Shown here piece by piece: positions 17,236 to 26,097 of a stretch of 64,000 nt of DNA. Source of the stretch: Mediterraneibacter butyricigenes (GTDB lineage Bacteria > Bacillota > Clostridia > Lachnospirales > Lachnospiraceae); assembly GCF_003574295.1 (NCBI RefSeq), contig NZ_BHGK01000001.1, positions 1,178,001 to 1,242,000 of the forward strand, given 5' to 3'. Below the pieces are notes generated by a model. The model was not told where the DNA came from, did not search any database, and saw only the letters and a program-made list of their open reading frames with translations. Every line of letters begins with the position of its first letter. The first letter of the stretch is position 1. A program made the translations under genes and the position numbers.

Positions 17236-18285
17236 TTATACTACTTTATATAGAAGTTTCTCTTTTTTTAAGTAACGCAAAATTTCTTCCATCATGATTC
17301 GCACCGATAAAAGCATAACATCCCCTGCATTCCCAGCCATATGGGGTGTAATAACTACATTATCTAACCGATGCAGAATATGATCATCTGGTAGAGGTTC
17401 CTCTCTGAAAACATCTAACACAGCTGCTTTAATCTTATGTTCACTTAATGCAATAATCAATGCATCTTCATCTACAAGCCCCGCTCTTGCAGTGTTTACC
17501 AAAACTGCGTTTTCTTTCATTAACGCTATCTCTTTGGTACCAATCAATTTTTCTGTAGCAGGCAGTAATCTCGCATGCACAGAAATAATATCCGACTGCT
17601 GCATAAGTGTATCTAAATCTACAAACTTCACTCCGTATATATCTTCATCTTCTTTTTTTGCAAAAGGATCATAAGCTAGTACTTTAAAATCAAAACCACT
17701 TAGTTTTTTCATCACTTTCTTGCCAATAATTCCAAAACCTACGATACCTAATGTAGTTTCATATGATAACTTACTGTTATCGATAGCCTGAAAACCTGTT
17801 CCCGGTACCCAATTGGTATTCACCAAAGTAATTCCTCGCATCGCATCAAGAATCATCGCACATGCCATTTCTGAAACAGGTTCTGAAACTTTACCCGGAC
17901 AATTACTTACTGTAATTCCACGCTTTTTGCATTCTTCTATATCTATATTTTCAAGTCCGCTACGCATAACCGCAATATATTTTAATTTAGGAGAATGCTC
18001 CAGTAAAATCTTATTTACTCCATTGTACATAACAACCAGTGCGTCTGCATCTTTCATAATTTCTAAATATTCATCAGAATATTTAACCCAGTCAGGGCCT
18101 TCGTCTTCAATTCTCTTTGCTACCGAACGATAATCACCACCTTCACAAAACAGACCATTATCATATGTCCGAACTACTTCATATCCATATGTGGAACACT
18201 GATCAATTAGCTCTGAAATGTCTTCCCTGCCCTGATACGGATCCGGATACCGTCTTCCGTCAAAAGCAAATACAATTTTTTTCAT
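17236..18285 (-). CDS. D-isomer-specific 2-hydroxyacid dehydrogenase (phosphoglycerate dehydrogenase-like)
   Basis: First gene of the operon, 349 residues. It has the Rossmann motif LGIVGFGIIGKKVMKKL and the catalytic Arg (NTARAGLVDE), Glu (FREEPLPDD) and His (VITPHMAGNAG). The N-terminal catalytic domain is longer than in the second paralogue (8636-9595) and the two are clearly different enzymes. A TTG at 18291 is also in frame, but the ATG at 18285 lies 8 bases after AGAGG and is preferred. It starts 13 bases before the 3-hydroxyisobutyrate-dehydrogenase-type gene. Confidence 0.88.
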   Translation of the reverse strand: MKKIVFAFDGRRYPDPYQGREDISELIDQCSTYGYEVVRTYDNGLFCEGGDYRSVAKRIEDEGPDWVKYSDEYLEIMKDADALVVMYNGVNKILLEHSPKLKYIAVMRSGLENIDIEECKKRGITVSNCPGKVSEPVSEMACAMILDAMRGITLVNTNWVPGTGFQAIDNSKLSYETTLGIVGFGIIGKKVMKKLSGFDFKVLAYDPFAKKEDEDIYGVKFVDLDTLMQQSDIISVHARLLPATEKLIGTKEIALMKENAVLVNTARAGLVDEDALIIALSEHKIKAAVLDVFREEPLPDDHILHRLDNVVITPHMAGNAGDVMLLSVRIMMEEILRYLKKEKLLYKVV

Positions 18286-18401
18286 ATCCAATGCCTCTTT
18301 TCTTTCAAATTAAAGAATCAGTTTTGTGTACACGTTCTCTGAATGTATTTTTATAATAACAGCAATTGTTTAAAATGATTAGTCCAACTTTTTTTGTTAT
18401 T

Positions 18402-18428
18402 ATTTAAAAACATATACTGTTTTTAAAT
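18402..18428. promoter_or_regulatory. Perfect 11-bp inverted repeat, candidate operator of the glycyl-radical operon
   Basis: ATTTAAAAACA-TATAC-TGTTTTTAAAT is a perfect dyad with a 5-base spacer, about 115-145 bases upstream of the first operon gene. The position upstream of a weak minus-strand -10 fits an activator site for the adjacent PRD regulator. The rest of 18286-18505 holds an AT-rich promoter region without a clear -35 consensus. Confidence 0.55.
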
Positions 18429-18505
18429 GCTCCTTCCATGTTTATAAATTAAGCAGAGCACTCTGATGCATTTCATCTTAACTATTGCTATCTATCTTTT
18501 TAAGC

Positions 18506-18545
18506 AAAAAAATGCCTGGCCTTAGGGAAATCCCATAACCAGACA
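18506..18545 (-). terminator. Terminator after the PRD regulator gene
   Basis: On the minus strand TGTCTGG (18539-18545) pairs with CCAGGCA (18513-18519), with further pairing inside, followed by seven T residues. It isolates the regulator transcript from the operon, so the operon must have its own promoter in 18286-18505. Confidence 0.8.
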
Positions 18546-18622
18546 CTTAAATATAAAATACCAGGTCAATTTACAAAACAAATAATACCTGAAATATTAT
18601 TATATCCTTCTTCATTATTTAA

Positions 18623-20713
18623 TTAACACTTCCTTAGAATATATGAATAAATTTCTTCAGGTACCTTAGCACTACTAAGCAAGGTTAAAAACTCTTCCTT
18701 TCCCAGAATATTATGCAATTGAAACAAACCATTTAAATGCATCTGTTTATCTACGGTAGATAATGTAAATATATACTTTATTAATGTTGAATCGTCCTCA
18801 CCAAAATAAACAGCATGGTTTAGTCGAGAAAAACTAATTCCTGGTTTAAAGCATTTTTCTCGAGGACTTCCATGTGCAATTGCAACTCCCGGCATAACAA
18901 TATAATATGGTCCATATTCTCTCGTAATTTCGATAATAGAATCTGCATAACTCTCTTCTACATAACCATATTTTACTAAAGGCTTTGCAGATTGTATAAT
19001 GGCATCCTGCCATGTCCTACTTTTTATATCTAATTGCATTAACTGAGATAGACATAATTGACTTAAAGACAGGGTTTCCTCTTTAAAATAATATTCTCGT
19101 TTCGTATTTTGGTGTAAAACATTGAGTACTACTTCCGATATCTCAAAAATTGCATCTTGACATTTTTTTTCGTCTTCAATATACAATTGTACTGTATGAC
19201 TTATTTGATTGCGTATCTTAGCTAAATCATTTTCCTGATTTTTGGGTGCAATATTATTCTTTATCAGATCATGTAATACTCCTGATATTGTTTGTATATT
19301 TTCTTCTGTAACTAGATTCGAAATTCGAATTGTCCGTATCGAATTATTAAAAATAGGCTCTGTTGTAATCAACAGATCCTCATTAAATGTATCTATATCC
19401 TGCAATTCATGCGAGTTTAAAATATGAACTATATGGAGATTTTTTAACAAATTCAATTTTGCACAAATTAACTCTATTGTCCCTTTTCTCTCATTAGAAA
19501 TCAGTACAGCATCATAAACAAAAGTGTCCTGTTTATACTGTTCAATGGCAGCACAAAAATGAACTGCTATATATAATATTTCAACTTCTGTAAAGCTCCT
19601 CGAATAATATAATTCTAATGTACGCAAATTATGTTCTAATGTTTTTACAATATCACTATTGTTTTCTTTCACTTCTTCCAGTACTAAATCCAATTTTTCA
19701 TCCATAGGTTTCCTTGAATATAAAGCAATTAAATGATTTGATAAATTATTAAATAATGTAAAATTACTGTTTAAATCAATCATCAGCGAAGCAGACATAT
19801 CCTTGATTAATTTTCTTGTCAAGATTTGGATATGCAATGATTGGTCATAATTCATCTTCGGCGACTTGTATGATAAGATACTACTATAAAGATTACATAC
19901 AAACTGCGTTTCCTGTTCTGGTATTTCTATTTCAAGAGTATCACTAATCCGTTTCATAATTTGTTCTGCTATAATATAATCCTCGGGATTTATAATTTCT
20001 GCTTCGTCTTTTATATATTCACCGGATTTCATTTTTTCTATAGAAAATACCAGATAATACTCCAACAATTTATAAGAGAAATCTGTCAACTCTACCATAT
20101 ATTCTTTTTTTACCATATTCAATATTCTTTTAATGACAGATCTGTAATCATATTGAAAAAACGCTGTATTTTTCACAATTAAAAGTAATAAAAACCGATT
20201 TTCTTTTATACATTGCTTTAACATTTTTATCATCGCTTCTCTTCGAGTCTGTTCAGTATCTTTAATTTTAAGCCCTTTATTTGATGAACTCACAAAATGC
20301 AGTCCCAATGTTTCCATATATTTTTTTAACATTACAAGATTATTTATATATGTAGTACGACTAACCAACAGTCTCTCGGAAATCTCATCGATCGTGATAT
20401 AGTCTTTTTCATATAACAATATCACACAACTCAAAAAAACCAATTCATCTTTTGAAAATTTGTATGCATATAAATTATTTTCTATATATGTATTAATAAA
20501 TTTTTTTCCGTATATCAAACTCTCTCTGTTTTCTATCCGATCATTTACTATTTTTACTTCACTCAAATTACAATTTCTTAAAAATTTATTAATACTGTTA
20601 ATATCATTTCGAATCGTCTGTTTAGATACAGCATATTTTCTCGCAAAATCATCAACTTTATAATGTCCACCCTCAGTCAAATCCTGAATTATAGAAATAA
20701 ATCTTTTATACAT
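18623..20713 (-). CDS. PRD-containing transcriptional regulator with PTS EIIA domain (LicR/MtlR-type)
   Basis: A 696-residue transcriptional activator controlled by PTS phosphorylation. Domains in order: N-terminal winged HTH (YKVDDFARKYAVSKQTIRND), a second HTH region (ITIDEISERLLVSRTTYINN), two PTS regulation domains between about 170 and 390, an EIIB-like segment with weak conservation, and a C-terminal EIIA domain with the phosphorylatable His in VMPGVAIAHGSP. This layout matches activators that bind DNA rather than RNA antiterminators. It precedes the operon on the same strand but is separated by a terminator. Codon use is as AT-rich as the rest of the island. It probably senses the island's own PTS flux. 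Confidence 0.9.
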   Translation of the reverse strand: MYKRFISIIQDLTEGGHYKVDDFARKYAVSKQTIRNDINSINKFLRNCNLSEVKIVNDRIENRESLIYGKKFINTYIENNLYAYKFSKDELVFLSCVILLYEKDYITIDEISERLLVSRTTYINNLVMLKKYMETLGLHFVSSSNKGLKIKDTEQTRREAMIKMLKQCIKENRFLLLLIVKNTAFFQYDYRSVIKRILNMVKKEYMVELTDFSYKLLEYYLVFSIEKMKSGEYIKDEAEIINPEDYIIAEQIMKRISDTLEIEIPEQETQFVCNLYSSILSYKSPKMNYDQSLHIQILTRKLIKDMSASLMIDLNSNFTLFNNLSNHLIALYSRKPMDEKLDLVLEEVKENNSDIVKTLEHNLRTLELYYSRSFTEVEILYIAVHFCAAIEQYKQDTFVYDAVLISNERKGTIELICAKLNLLKNLHIVHILNSHELQDIDTFNEDLLITTEPIFNNSIRTIRISNLVTEENIQTISGVLHDLIKNNIAPKNQENDLAKIRNQISHTVQLYIEDEKKCQDAIFEISEVVLNVLHQNTKREYYFKEETLSLSQLCLSQLMQLDIKSRTWQDAIIQSAKPLVKYGYVEESYADSIIEITREYGPYYIVMPGVAIAHGSPREKCFKPGISFSRLNHAVYFGEDDSTLIKYIFTLSTVDKQMHLNGLFQLHNILGKEEFLTLLSSAKVPEEIYSYILRKC

Positions 20714-21104
20714 ATTTACACTCCTCCAATACCAATTATAAATGTTTTTGATTCTTTGAGATTACACTGTTCACTATCACTGTTTTAGAATAAATAACAT
20801 ATGTAATTGCCATAACCACCGACAAGATTATCATTAAACTCTAAAAATCTTTTGCTCATTTTGTTACTATACTATATATCTTGTTTAATTTTATCGCATG
20901 TTCTCATGTACATCTACACCTTCATAGTCTTCTTAACACCTGATTACCGCCAGATTAATTGTTTTTTCTGTTCCTATGCTACATGAATTATTCTATATAT
21001 TTTTATTATATCACATATATGTACATTTTGAAGTTCCGTCCATTCTCTTTATAGTTTAGAGAAATATATTCTTTTTTAACACCCCAAAGTCAACGATTAA
21101 TAAC
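20714..21104. other. AT-rich intergenic region with no gene seen
   Basis: About 390 bases between the PRD regulator start and the ribosomal operon terminator, very AT-rich. I see no supported ORF, RNA gene or repeat. It should contain the regulator promoter. No integrase or attachment repeat is visible at this edge of the island. Confidence 0.5.
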
Positions 21105-21152
21105 AAATAGAGCCTTCAAAAATGGCAAACGCCATTTTGAAGGCTCTATTTT
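21105..21152 (-). terminator. Terminator of the S10-spc-alpha ribosomal operon
   Basis: A very strong hairpin: TAGAGCCTTCAAAAATGGC (21108-21126) and GCCATTTTGAAGGCTCTA (21131-21148), with an AAAC loop and T-runs on both sides. It follows rplQ and can work in both directions. Confidence 0.9.
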
Positions 21153-21183
21153 ATCACTTATTTATCAAATCTCATAATATGAC

Positions 21184-21711
21184 TTATACCAGCTCAAGAA
21201 GTACTTCCATTGCTGCATCACCTTTACGAAGACCGATCTTAACGATTCTGGTGTATCCACCATTGCGGTCAGCGTATTTCGGTGCATATTCGTTGAACAG
21301 CTTGTCAACCAGATCAACTTCTTTTGCACTTCTCTTCTTTCCTGCTTCAACTTCTTTTACAGGATAGAGAACTTTCAGCATCTGTCTTCTTGCATGAAGT
21401 CTGCTCGGAGCATCTTTCTTGATGGTCTTTTCTACTTCATCATAAACAGTTACTTTCTTTCCGTCTACAACTTCTTTTACACGTTTTCCGTCTTTGTCTT
21501 TCCGTGCAACTTTAGCCTTTACAGTTACTTCTTCGAAGTTATCTTTCTCACGAACTGCAAGTGCAATCAGCTTTTCAGCTTCTTTACGGATTTCTTTTGC
21601 TTTTGCTTCTGTTGTAACGATCTTACCGTTAGCAAGAAGTGCTGTTACCTGATTTCTGATCAGGGCTTTTCTCTGACTGGATGTTCTTCCAAGTTTTCTA
21701 TACATTGCCAT
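21184..21711 (-). CDS. rplQ: 50S ribosomal protein L17 with an insertion
   Basis: Last gene of the ribosomal superoperon. [20 protein letters not shown] and [19 protein letters not shown] are L17 signatures at the two ends. The protein is 175 residues, against about 115-130 in most bacteria. The excess is a charged segment (about residues 65-115, including [16 protein letters not shown]) inserted between the N-terminal helices and the C-terminal core. The frame is intact, so this looks like a lineage-specific extension rather than an error. Confidence 0.95.
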   Translation of the reverse strand: MAMYRKLGRTSSQRKALIRNQVTALLANGKIVTTEAKAKEIRKEAEKLIALAVREKDNFEEVTVKAKVARKDKDGKRVKEVVDGKKVTVYDEVEKTIKKDAPSRLHARRQMLKVLYPVKEVEAGKKRSAKEVDLVDKLFNEYAPKYADRNGGYTRIVKIGLRKGDAAMEVLLELV

Positions 21712-21745
21712 TTTATTCTTTCCTCCATTTGCTTACATTCATCCA

Positions 21746-21795
21746 CGCTCTTCGGGCTTACTGAATCAATGCCCTGCCGCGCTCTTCGGGCTTAC
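21746..21795. repeat. Short direct repeat in the rpoA-rplQ spacer
   Basis: CGCTCTTCGGGCTTAC occurs at 21746-21761 and again at 21780-21795, 34 bases apart. It is similar in character to the repeat-filled spacers elsewhere in this operon. Confidence 0.55.
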
Positions 21796-21833
21796 CGACA
21801 GGAATTTGTTGATAATAATTGGGGGTACCTTGC

Positions 21834-22793
21834 TTATTCGTCTCCTGAGCTTAATTCTAAGCCTAACTCTTTGAGTTTTGCGAGGACTTCTTCCAAAGAT
21901 TTCCGTCCGAGGTTACGAACTTTCATCATATCTTCTGAAGTCTTATTAGTCAGTTCTTCGACTGTATTGATTCCTGCTCTCTTCAGACAGTTGTAAGAAC
22001 GTACGGAAAGTTCCAGTTCATCGATGCTCATCTCCAGAACCTTTTCTTTCTCGTCATCTTCCTTCTCGATCATTACTTCTGCTGACTTTGCAACTTCGGA
22101 CAGATCGATGAAGAGTTTCAGATGTTCATTCAGTACCTTTGCAGCAAGGCTGACAGCCTCATCCGGCATCAAAGTACCTTTTGTCCATACATCTAATGTC
22201 AGTTTATCATAGTCAGTGATCTGACCTACACGGGTATTCTCCACTGTGAGGTTTACACGCTCAACCGGAGTATAGATAGAATCAATCGGGATCACACCAA
22301 TCGGCAGATCCTCGGTCTTATTCTTGTCTGAGCTGACATATCCTCTACCCTTTGTAATAGTAAGTTCCATATATAACTTGCTGTCTTTACCGCCATTTAA
22401 GGTAGCAATGACTGTTTCCGGGTTTACAATCTCGATATCAGAATCCGCCTGAATATCTGCACCCGTTACAACGCCCTCACCTTCAAACTCAATATAAGCA
22501 GTCTTAACTTCATCTGATTCAGATGTATTTTTGATTGCCAGTGTCTTTAAGTTCATGATGATCTCAGTTACATCTTCCTTTACGCCAGGAATAGAGCTGA
22601 ATTCGTGAAGTACACCATCAATCTTTACAGAACTGATTGCTGCACCCGGAAGGGAGGACAGCATAATTCTTCTCAGAGAGTTTCCAAGAGTTGTTCCGTA
22701 TCCTCTTTCCAATGGTTCTACAACAAACCGACCATATTTTTTATCATCTGAAATTTCTGTAATTTCAATATTAGGTTTATTAAAATCAAACAC
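21834..22793 (-). CDS. rpoA: DNA-directed RNA polymerase subunit alpha
   Basis: Core polymerase subunit that nucleates assembly of beta and beta'. The 319-residue protein has the N-terminal dimerisation domain ([20 protein letters not shown]) and the C-terminal DNA- and regulator-binding domain ([19 protein letters not shown] and [13 protein letters not shown]). The start is a GTG at 22793, 9 bases after AAGGAGG. It sits between rpsD and rplQ, the usual alpha-operon order. Confidence 0.98.
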   Translation of the reverse strand: MFDFNKPNIEITEISDDKKYGRFVVEPLERGYGTTLGNSLRRIMLSSLPGAAISSVKIDGVLHEFSSIPGVKEDVTEIIMNLKTLAIKNTSESDEVKTAYIEFEGEGVVTGADIQADSDIEIVNPETVIATLNGGKDSKLYMELTITKGRGYVSSDKNKTEDLPIGVIPIDSIYTPVERVNLTVENTRVGQITDYDKLTLDVWTKGTLMPDEAVSLAAKVLNEHLKLFIDLSEVAKSAEVMIEKEDDEKEKVLEMSIDELELSVRSYNCLKRAGINTVEELTNKTSEDMMKVRNLGRKSLEEVLAKLKELGLELSSGDE

Positions 22794-22870
22794 TACACAG
22801 ACCCTCCTTATGGGTTAAATTATGTTGAGGGATATCCACTTATATCTGCTAATTCTGTTACAACAAGCTA

Positions 22871-23464
22871 TTATTTAGAATACAGCTCGACGATCAGCAT
22901 CTCGTCTACCGGAACATCGATAGCTTCTCTCTTCGGAAGTTCTTTCACTGTTCCCTGCAGGTTTTCTGAATTTACATCCAGCCACTCAGGAATCAGGTTT
23001 CCGGCTGTTGCTTCCATAATTTCTTTATATCTGGTTGTGTTCTTCTTGCTTTCTTTGATCTCGATTACATCACCGGCTTTGATCAGATAAGAAGGAATGT
23101 TTACCTGCTTACCGTTTACAAGTACGTGCTTGTGATCTACGATCTGTCTGGCTTCTCTTCTGGTTCTTGCGAATCCCATACGGAATACAACGCTGTCCAG
23201 TCTGGATTCCAGAAGTACCATCAGGTTCTCACCTGTCATACCTTCCATCTGTTTTGCTTTTGCATAGTAGTTTCTGAAAGGTTTCTCCAGAACACCATAG
23301 ATGAATTTTGCTTTCTGTTTTTCTCTTAACTGAAGACCATACTCGCTCATTTTACGGTTTGATCTCTTTAACTGTCTATTTGATTTCTTCGTAATTCCTA
23401 AATAGATCGGATCCATACCAAGGGAACGACATCTTTTAAGAACCGGAACTCTGTTTACTGCCAT
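22871..23464 (-). CDS. rpsD: 30S ribosomal protein S4
   Basis: Primary 16S rRNA-binding protein and, in many bacteria, the feedback repressor of the alpha operon. 197 residues, with the S4 RNA-binding domain LDSVVFRMGFARTRREARQ and HVLVNGKQVNIPSYLI. The zinc-binding cysteine cluster of the C-plus form is absent, so this is the C-minus form. It lies 77 bases before rpoA. Confidence 0.98.
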   Translation of the reverse strand: MAVNRVPVLKRCRSLGMDPIYLGITKKSNRQLKRSNRKMSEYGLQLREKQKAKFIYGVLEKPFRNYYAKAKQMEGMTGENLMVLLESRLDSVVFRMGFARTRREARQIVDHKHVLVNGKQVNIPSYLIKAGDVIEIKESKKNTTRYKEIMEATAGNLIPEWLDVNSENLQGTVKELPKREAIDVPVDEMLIVELYSK

Positions 23465-23485
23465 GTTCTATTCTTCCTCCTTACA

Positions 23486-23881
23486 CTACACTCTTCTACG
23501 TTTTGGTGGGCGACATCCGTTATGCGGTACCGGAGTTACGTCTCTGATACTTGTTACGTCAATTCCGCATGCCTGAAGTGCACGGATTGCTGCTTCTCTT
23601 CCTGAACCAGGACCCTTTACAAATACGTCTACGGTCTTCAGTCCATGTACCAATGCTGCCTTTGCTGCTGTCTCAGCTGCCATCTGTGCTGCATATGGAG
23701 TAGATTTCCTTGAACCTCTAAATCCCAGACCGCCTGCACTTGCCCATGAAAGAGCATTTCCCTGACTATCTGTCAATGTTACGATTGTATTATTGAAAGA
23801 TGACTGGATGTGTGCCTGTCCGTGTTCAACGTTTTTCTTGACACGTTTCTTTGTCACTTTTTTGGTAACTTTCTTTGCCAT
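23486..23881 (-). CDS. rpsK: 30S ribosomal protein S11
   Basis: Small-subunit platform protein, 131 residues with a lysine-rich N-terminal extension. Signatures are [18 protein letters not shown] and [18 protein letters not shown] at the C-terminus. It lies 21 bases before rpsD and 29 bases after rpsM. Confidence 0.98.
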   Translation of the reverse strand: MAKKVTKKVTKKRVKKNVEHGQAHIQSSFNNTIVTLTDSQGNALSWASAGGLGFRGSRKSTPYAAQMAAETAAKAALVHGLKTVDVFVKGPGSGREAAIRALQACGIDVTSIRDVTPVPHNGCRPPKRRRV

Positions 23882-23910
23882 TTAAACTAACCTACTTTCT
23901 CTCAATCTAA

Positions 23911-24279
23911 TTATTTCTTCTTGTTTGCAACTGTTCTCTTCGGACCCTTGCATGTTCTTGCATTGGTCTTTGTCTTCTGACCACGTACCGGAAGTCCTTT
24001 TCTGTGACGGATTCCACGGTAGCATCCGATTTCTTTCAGACGCTTGATGTTCAGCTGGATCTCTCTTCTGAGATCACCTTCTACCAACTGTGTCTCATCG
24101 ATCACTGCGCTGATCTTCTTTACATCTTCACTAGTCAAATCTCTTACACGTGTGTTCGGATCTACTCCAGCCTGTTCCAGGATACGGGTAGCACTTGTTC
24201 TACCGATTCCATAAATATAAGTCAGTCCGATTTCGACACGTTTGTCTCTTGGTAAGTCTACACCTGCAATACGAGCCAT
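23911..24279 (-). CDS. rpsM: 30S ribosomal protein S13
   Basis: Head protein of the 30S subunit that contacts the P-site tRNA and the 50S bridge. 122 residues from [20 protein letters not shown] to the basic tail [16 protein letters not shown]. The ATG at 24279 is the conserved start; a five-codon extension is possible but lacks support. It is preceded by an unusually long 322-base spacer after rpmJ. Confidence 0.97.
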   Translation of the reverse strand: MARIAGVDLPRDKRVEIGLTYIYGIGRTSATRILEQAGVDPNTRVRDLTSEDVKKISAVIDETQLVEGDLRREIQLNIKRLKEIGCYRGIRHRKGLPVRGQKTKTNARTCKGPKRTVANKKK

Positions 24280-24601
24280 GTGTTTTTCCTCCATTTTCTA
24301 ATTACATTCATATTGTCCCTAACTGGGGCGCGCGACAACTTTTCCTTGTCTACGTCTTGTTCTTTTAGACTGCGCCCAGGCGGTGCTTTGCATTTGCACG
24401 CCCTTTCCGGCCGCTGACGGTACATACTCAGCAATGACGGGCCGGTATTATAAGCAATATACATTGAAGCTCACAGGCTCAATATATATTAAATAGTCTA
24501 CACACTTCCTGGTGTGTCAACTATCAGCCGCCTAATTTGTTTGCACAAAAATCAAGTTAATTCTAAATTCAAGCTGCGTTTCCGCTTGCCTTTCTTATTA
24601 A
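24280..24601. other. Long spacer between rpmJ and rpsM
   Basis: No gene is supported here. It contains an inverted repeat ACACAC (24500-24505) / GTGTGT (24512-24517), overlapped by a minus-strand TTGACA (24515-24520), and a minus-strand TATAAT at 24447-24452. The two promoter-like boxes are not at a standard distance from each other. The spacer could hold an internal promoter or leader for the rpsM-rpsK-rpsD-rpoA-rplQ section. Confidence 0.35.
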
Positions 24602-24715
24602 TTAGCCTTGTCTCTGTTTGTGCTTTGGATTTTCGCAGATAATTCTGATACTTCCTTTTCTCTTAATTACCTTGCATTTCTCGCAGATCGGTTTTACTGA
24701 TGATCTAACCTTCAT
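24602..24715 (-). CDS. rpmJ: 50S ribosomal protein L36
   Basis: A 37-residue protein: [20 protein letters not shown] continuing to [12 protein letters not shown]. The Cys-x2-Cys, Cys and His ligands of the zinc-binding form are present. The start has AGGAGG just upstream, and it follows infA by 119 bases, the normal order. Confidence 0.96.
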   Translation of the reverse strand: MKVRSSVKPICEKCKVIKRKGSIRIICENPKHKQRQG

Positions 24716-24834
24716 GCTAAAAACCTCCTTCCATCCACTACCAGACTATATTGTTACCTGTTTTTGGACATACCTATCCCTAAACAGTTCGCATTACATT
24801 ATAGCATCAGCGTCTGTGGAAAGTCAATACTTTT

Positions 24835-25053
24835 TTATTTATCTCTCCAGATAATTCTTCCCTTTGAAAGATCATATGGAGAAAGTTCCAATGTTACCTT
24901 ATCCCCCGGCAGGATCTTAATAAAATTCATACGCAGCTTTCCGCTGATATGGGCCAGTACCTGGTGGCCATTTTCCAATTCAACCTGAAACATTGCGTTC
25001 GGCAATTTTTCTACAACGGTTCCTTCAATTTCGATTACATCAGCTTTTGACAT
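24835..25053 (-). CDS. infA: Translation initiation factor IF-1
   Basis: A 72-residue OB-fold protein that occupies the A site during initiation. It starts [20 protein letters not shown] and ends [15 protein letters not shown]. It lies 11 bases after the KOW gene and before rpmJ. Confidence 0.98.
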   Translation of the reverse strand: MSKADVIEIEGTVVEKLPNAMFQVELENGHQVLAHISGKLRMNFIKILPGDKVTLELSPYDLSKGRIIWRDK

Positions 25054-25064
25054 TCTATATCCTC

Positions 25065-25313
25065 CTAAATCGTCTTTGCTGTTTCCCGGTAATTTCTGAT
25101 AATCTTTCTTAATTTTGCATCATCCACCCCGGTGATATCCTGCTTTTCCTTTATAATCTGAATATGTTTCTGTTTCTTTTTCTTTGGTCGGCAGACGGTT
25201 CTTGTTTTTCCGTCTGCCAGATATACATATTCCTGTTCTGTCTTTATGATCACAAAGATCTGGTCTTTATCATGTCCTGCCTTTGATCTGGCAAGCATTC
25301 CGACTTCTATCAA
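25065..25313 (-). CDS. KOW-domain RNA-binding protein (L14e-like)
   Basis: A small basic protein of 82 residues. The N-terminal half ([20 protein letters not shown]) is a KOW-like SH3 barrel seen in ribosomal L14e-type proteins; the C-terminal half is lysine-rich. It lies 1 base after adk and 11 bases before infA. In many Firmicutes map (methionine aminopeptidase) occupies this interval; here only the KOW gene is found. A role in ribosome or RNA binding is inferred from fold and location. Confidence 0.85.
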   Translation of the reverse strand: MIEVGMLARSKAGHDKDQIFVIIKTEQEYVYLADGKTRTVCRPKKKKQKHIQIIKEKQDITGVDDAKLRKIIRNYRETAKTI

Positions 25314-25314
25314 T

Positions 25315-25962
25315 CTATTTATCCTCCAGAATCTTTACGATTGCCGCAAACACCTCGTCAATATCGATGGTTCCATCTACTGTTCTGAGCGCTCCGGCTT
25401 TTGTATAGTAGTCGATCAGCGGCTGTGTCTGCTCATGATATACATCCAGACGTTTCTTTACCGTCTCCGGTTTGTCATCATCACGAAGGATCAGACCTCC
25501 TCCGCAGTTATCACAGATGTTTTCCTTTTTCGTCGGTGCATATACAATATGATAGGTTGCTCCGCAATCTACGCATGCTCTTCTGCCTGACATTCTGTTG
25601 ATGATATTTTCATCCGGAACATCTACATCGATTGCATAATCAATTTTCTGTCCCATTTTTTCCAATGCAGCGTCCAGTGCCTCAGCCTGTGGAATGGTTC
25701 TCGGGAATCCATCCAGCACATAGCCTTTTGTACAGTCATCCTGATTCACACGGTCAACAACCAGATCTACCACCAGTTCATCCGGTACCAGAAGTCCCTG
25801 ATCCATGTAAGTCTTTGCTTTTTTGCCAAGCTCGGTTCCGTTTTTAATATTTGCACGGAAGATATCTCCTGTGGAAATATGCGGAATTTCATATTTTGCT
25901 GCAATTTTCTTTGCTTGTGTGCCTTTTCCGGCACCCGGAGCACCTAACATAATGATTTTCAT
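25315..25962 (-). CDS. adk: Adenylate kinase
   Basis: Interconverts AMP and ATP with two ADP. 215 residues with the P-loop [13 protein letters not shown], the AMP-binding [10 protein letters not shown] and [12 protein letters not shown], and a LID domain carrying a structural zinc site (CVDCGATYH and CDNCGG). The zinc form is usual in Gram-positive bacteria. It follows secY by 135 bases. Confidence 0.98.
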   Translation of the reverse strand: MKIIMLGAPGAGKGTQAKKIAAKYEIPHISTGDIFRANIKNGTELGKKAKTYMDQGLLVPDELVVDLVVDRVNQDDCTKGYVLDGFPRTIPQAEALDAALEKMGQKIDYAIDVDVPDENIINRMSGRRACVDCGATYHIVYAPTKKENICDNCGGGLILRDDDKPETVKKRLDVYHEQTQPLIDYYTKAGALRTVDGTIDIDEVFAAIVKILEDK

Positions 25963-26097
25963 AAGATTGTCCCTCCACGGTCTGATTGATTCCTCATTTT
26001 AATTCTGAGGTATAACGCACTTTAACCCGAAGCAGCGGCTGCCGCAAGCAGCAGCTTTGCAGCACCCTCAACATCGAGCTAAACATATCTTCTCTTC

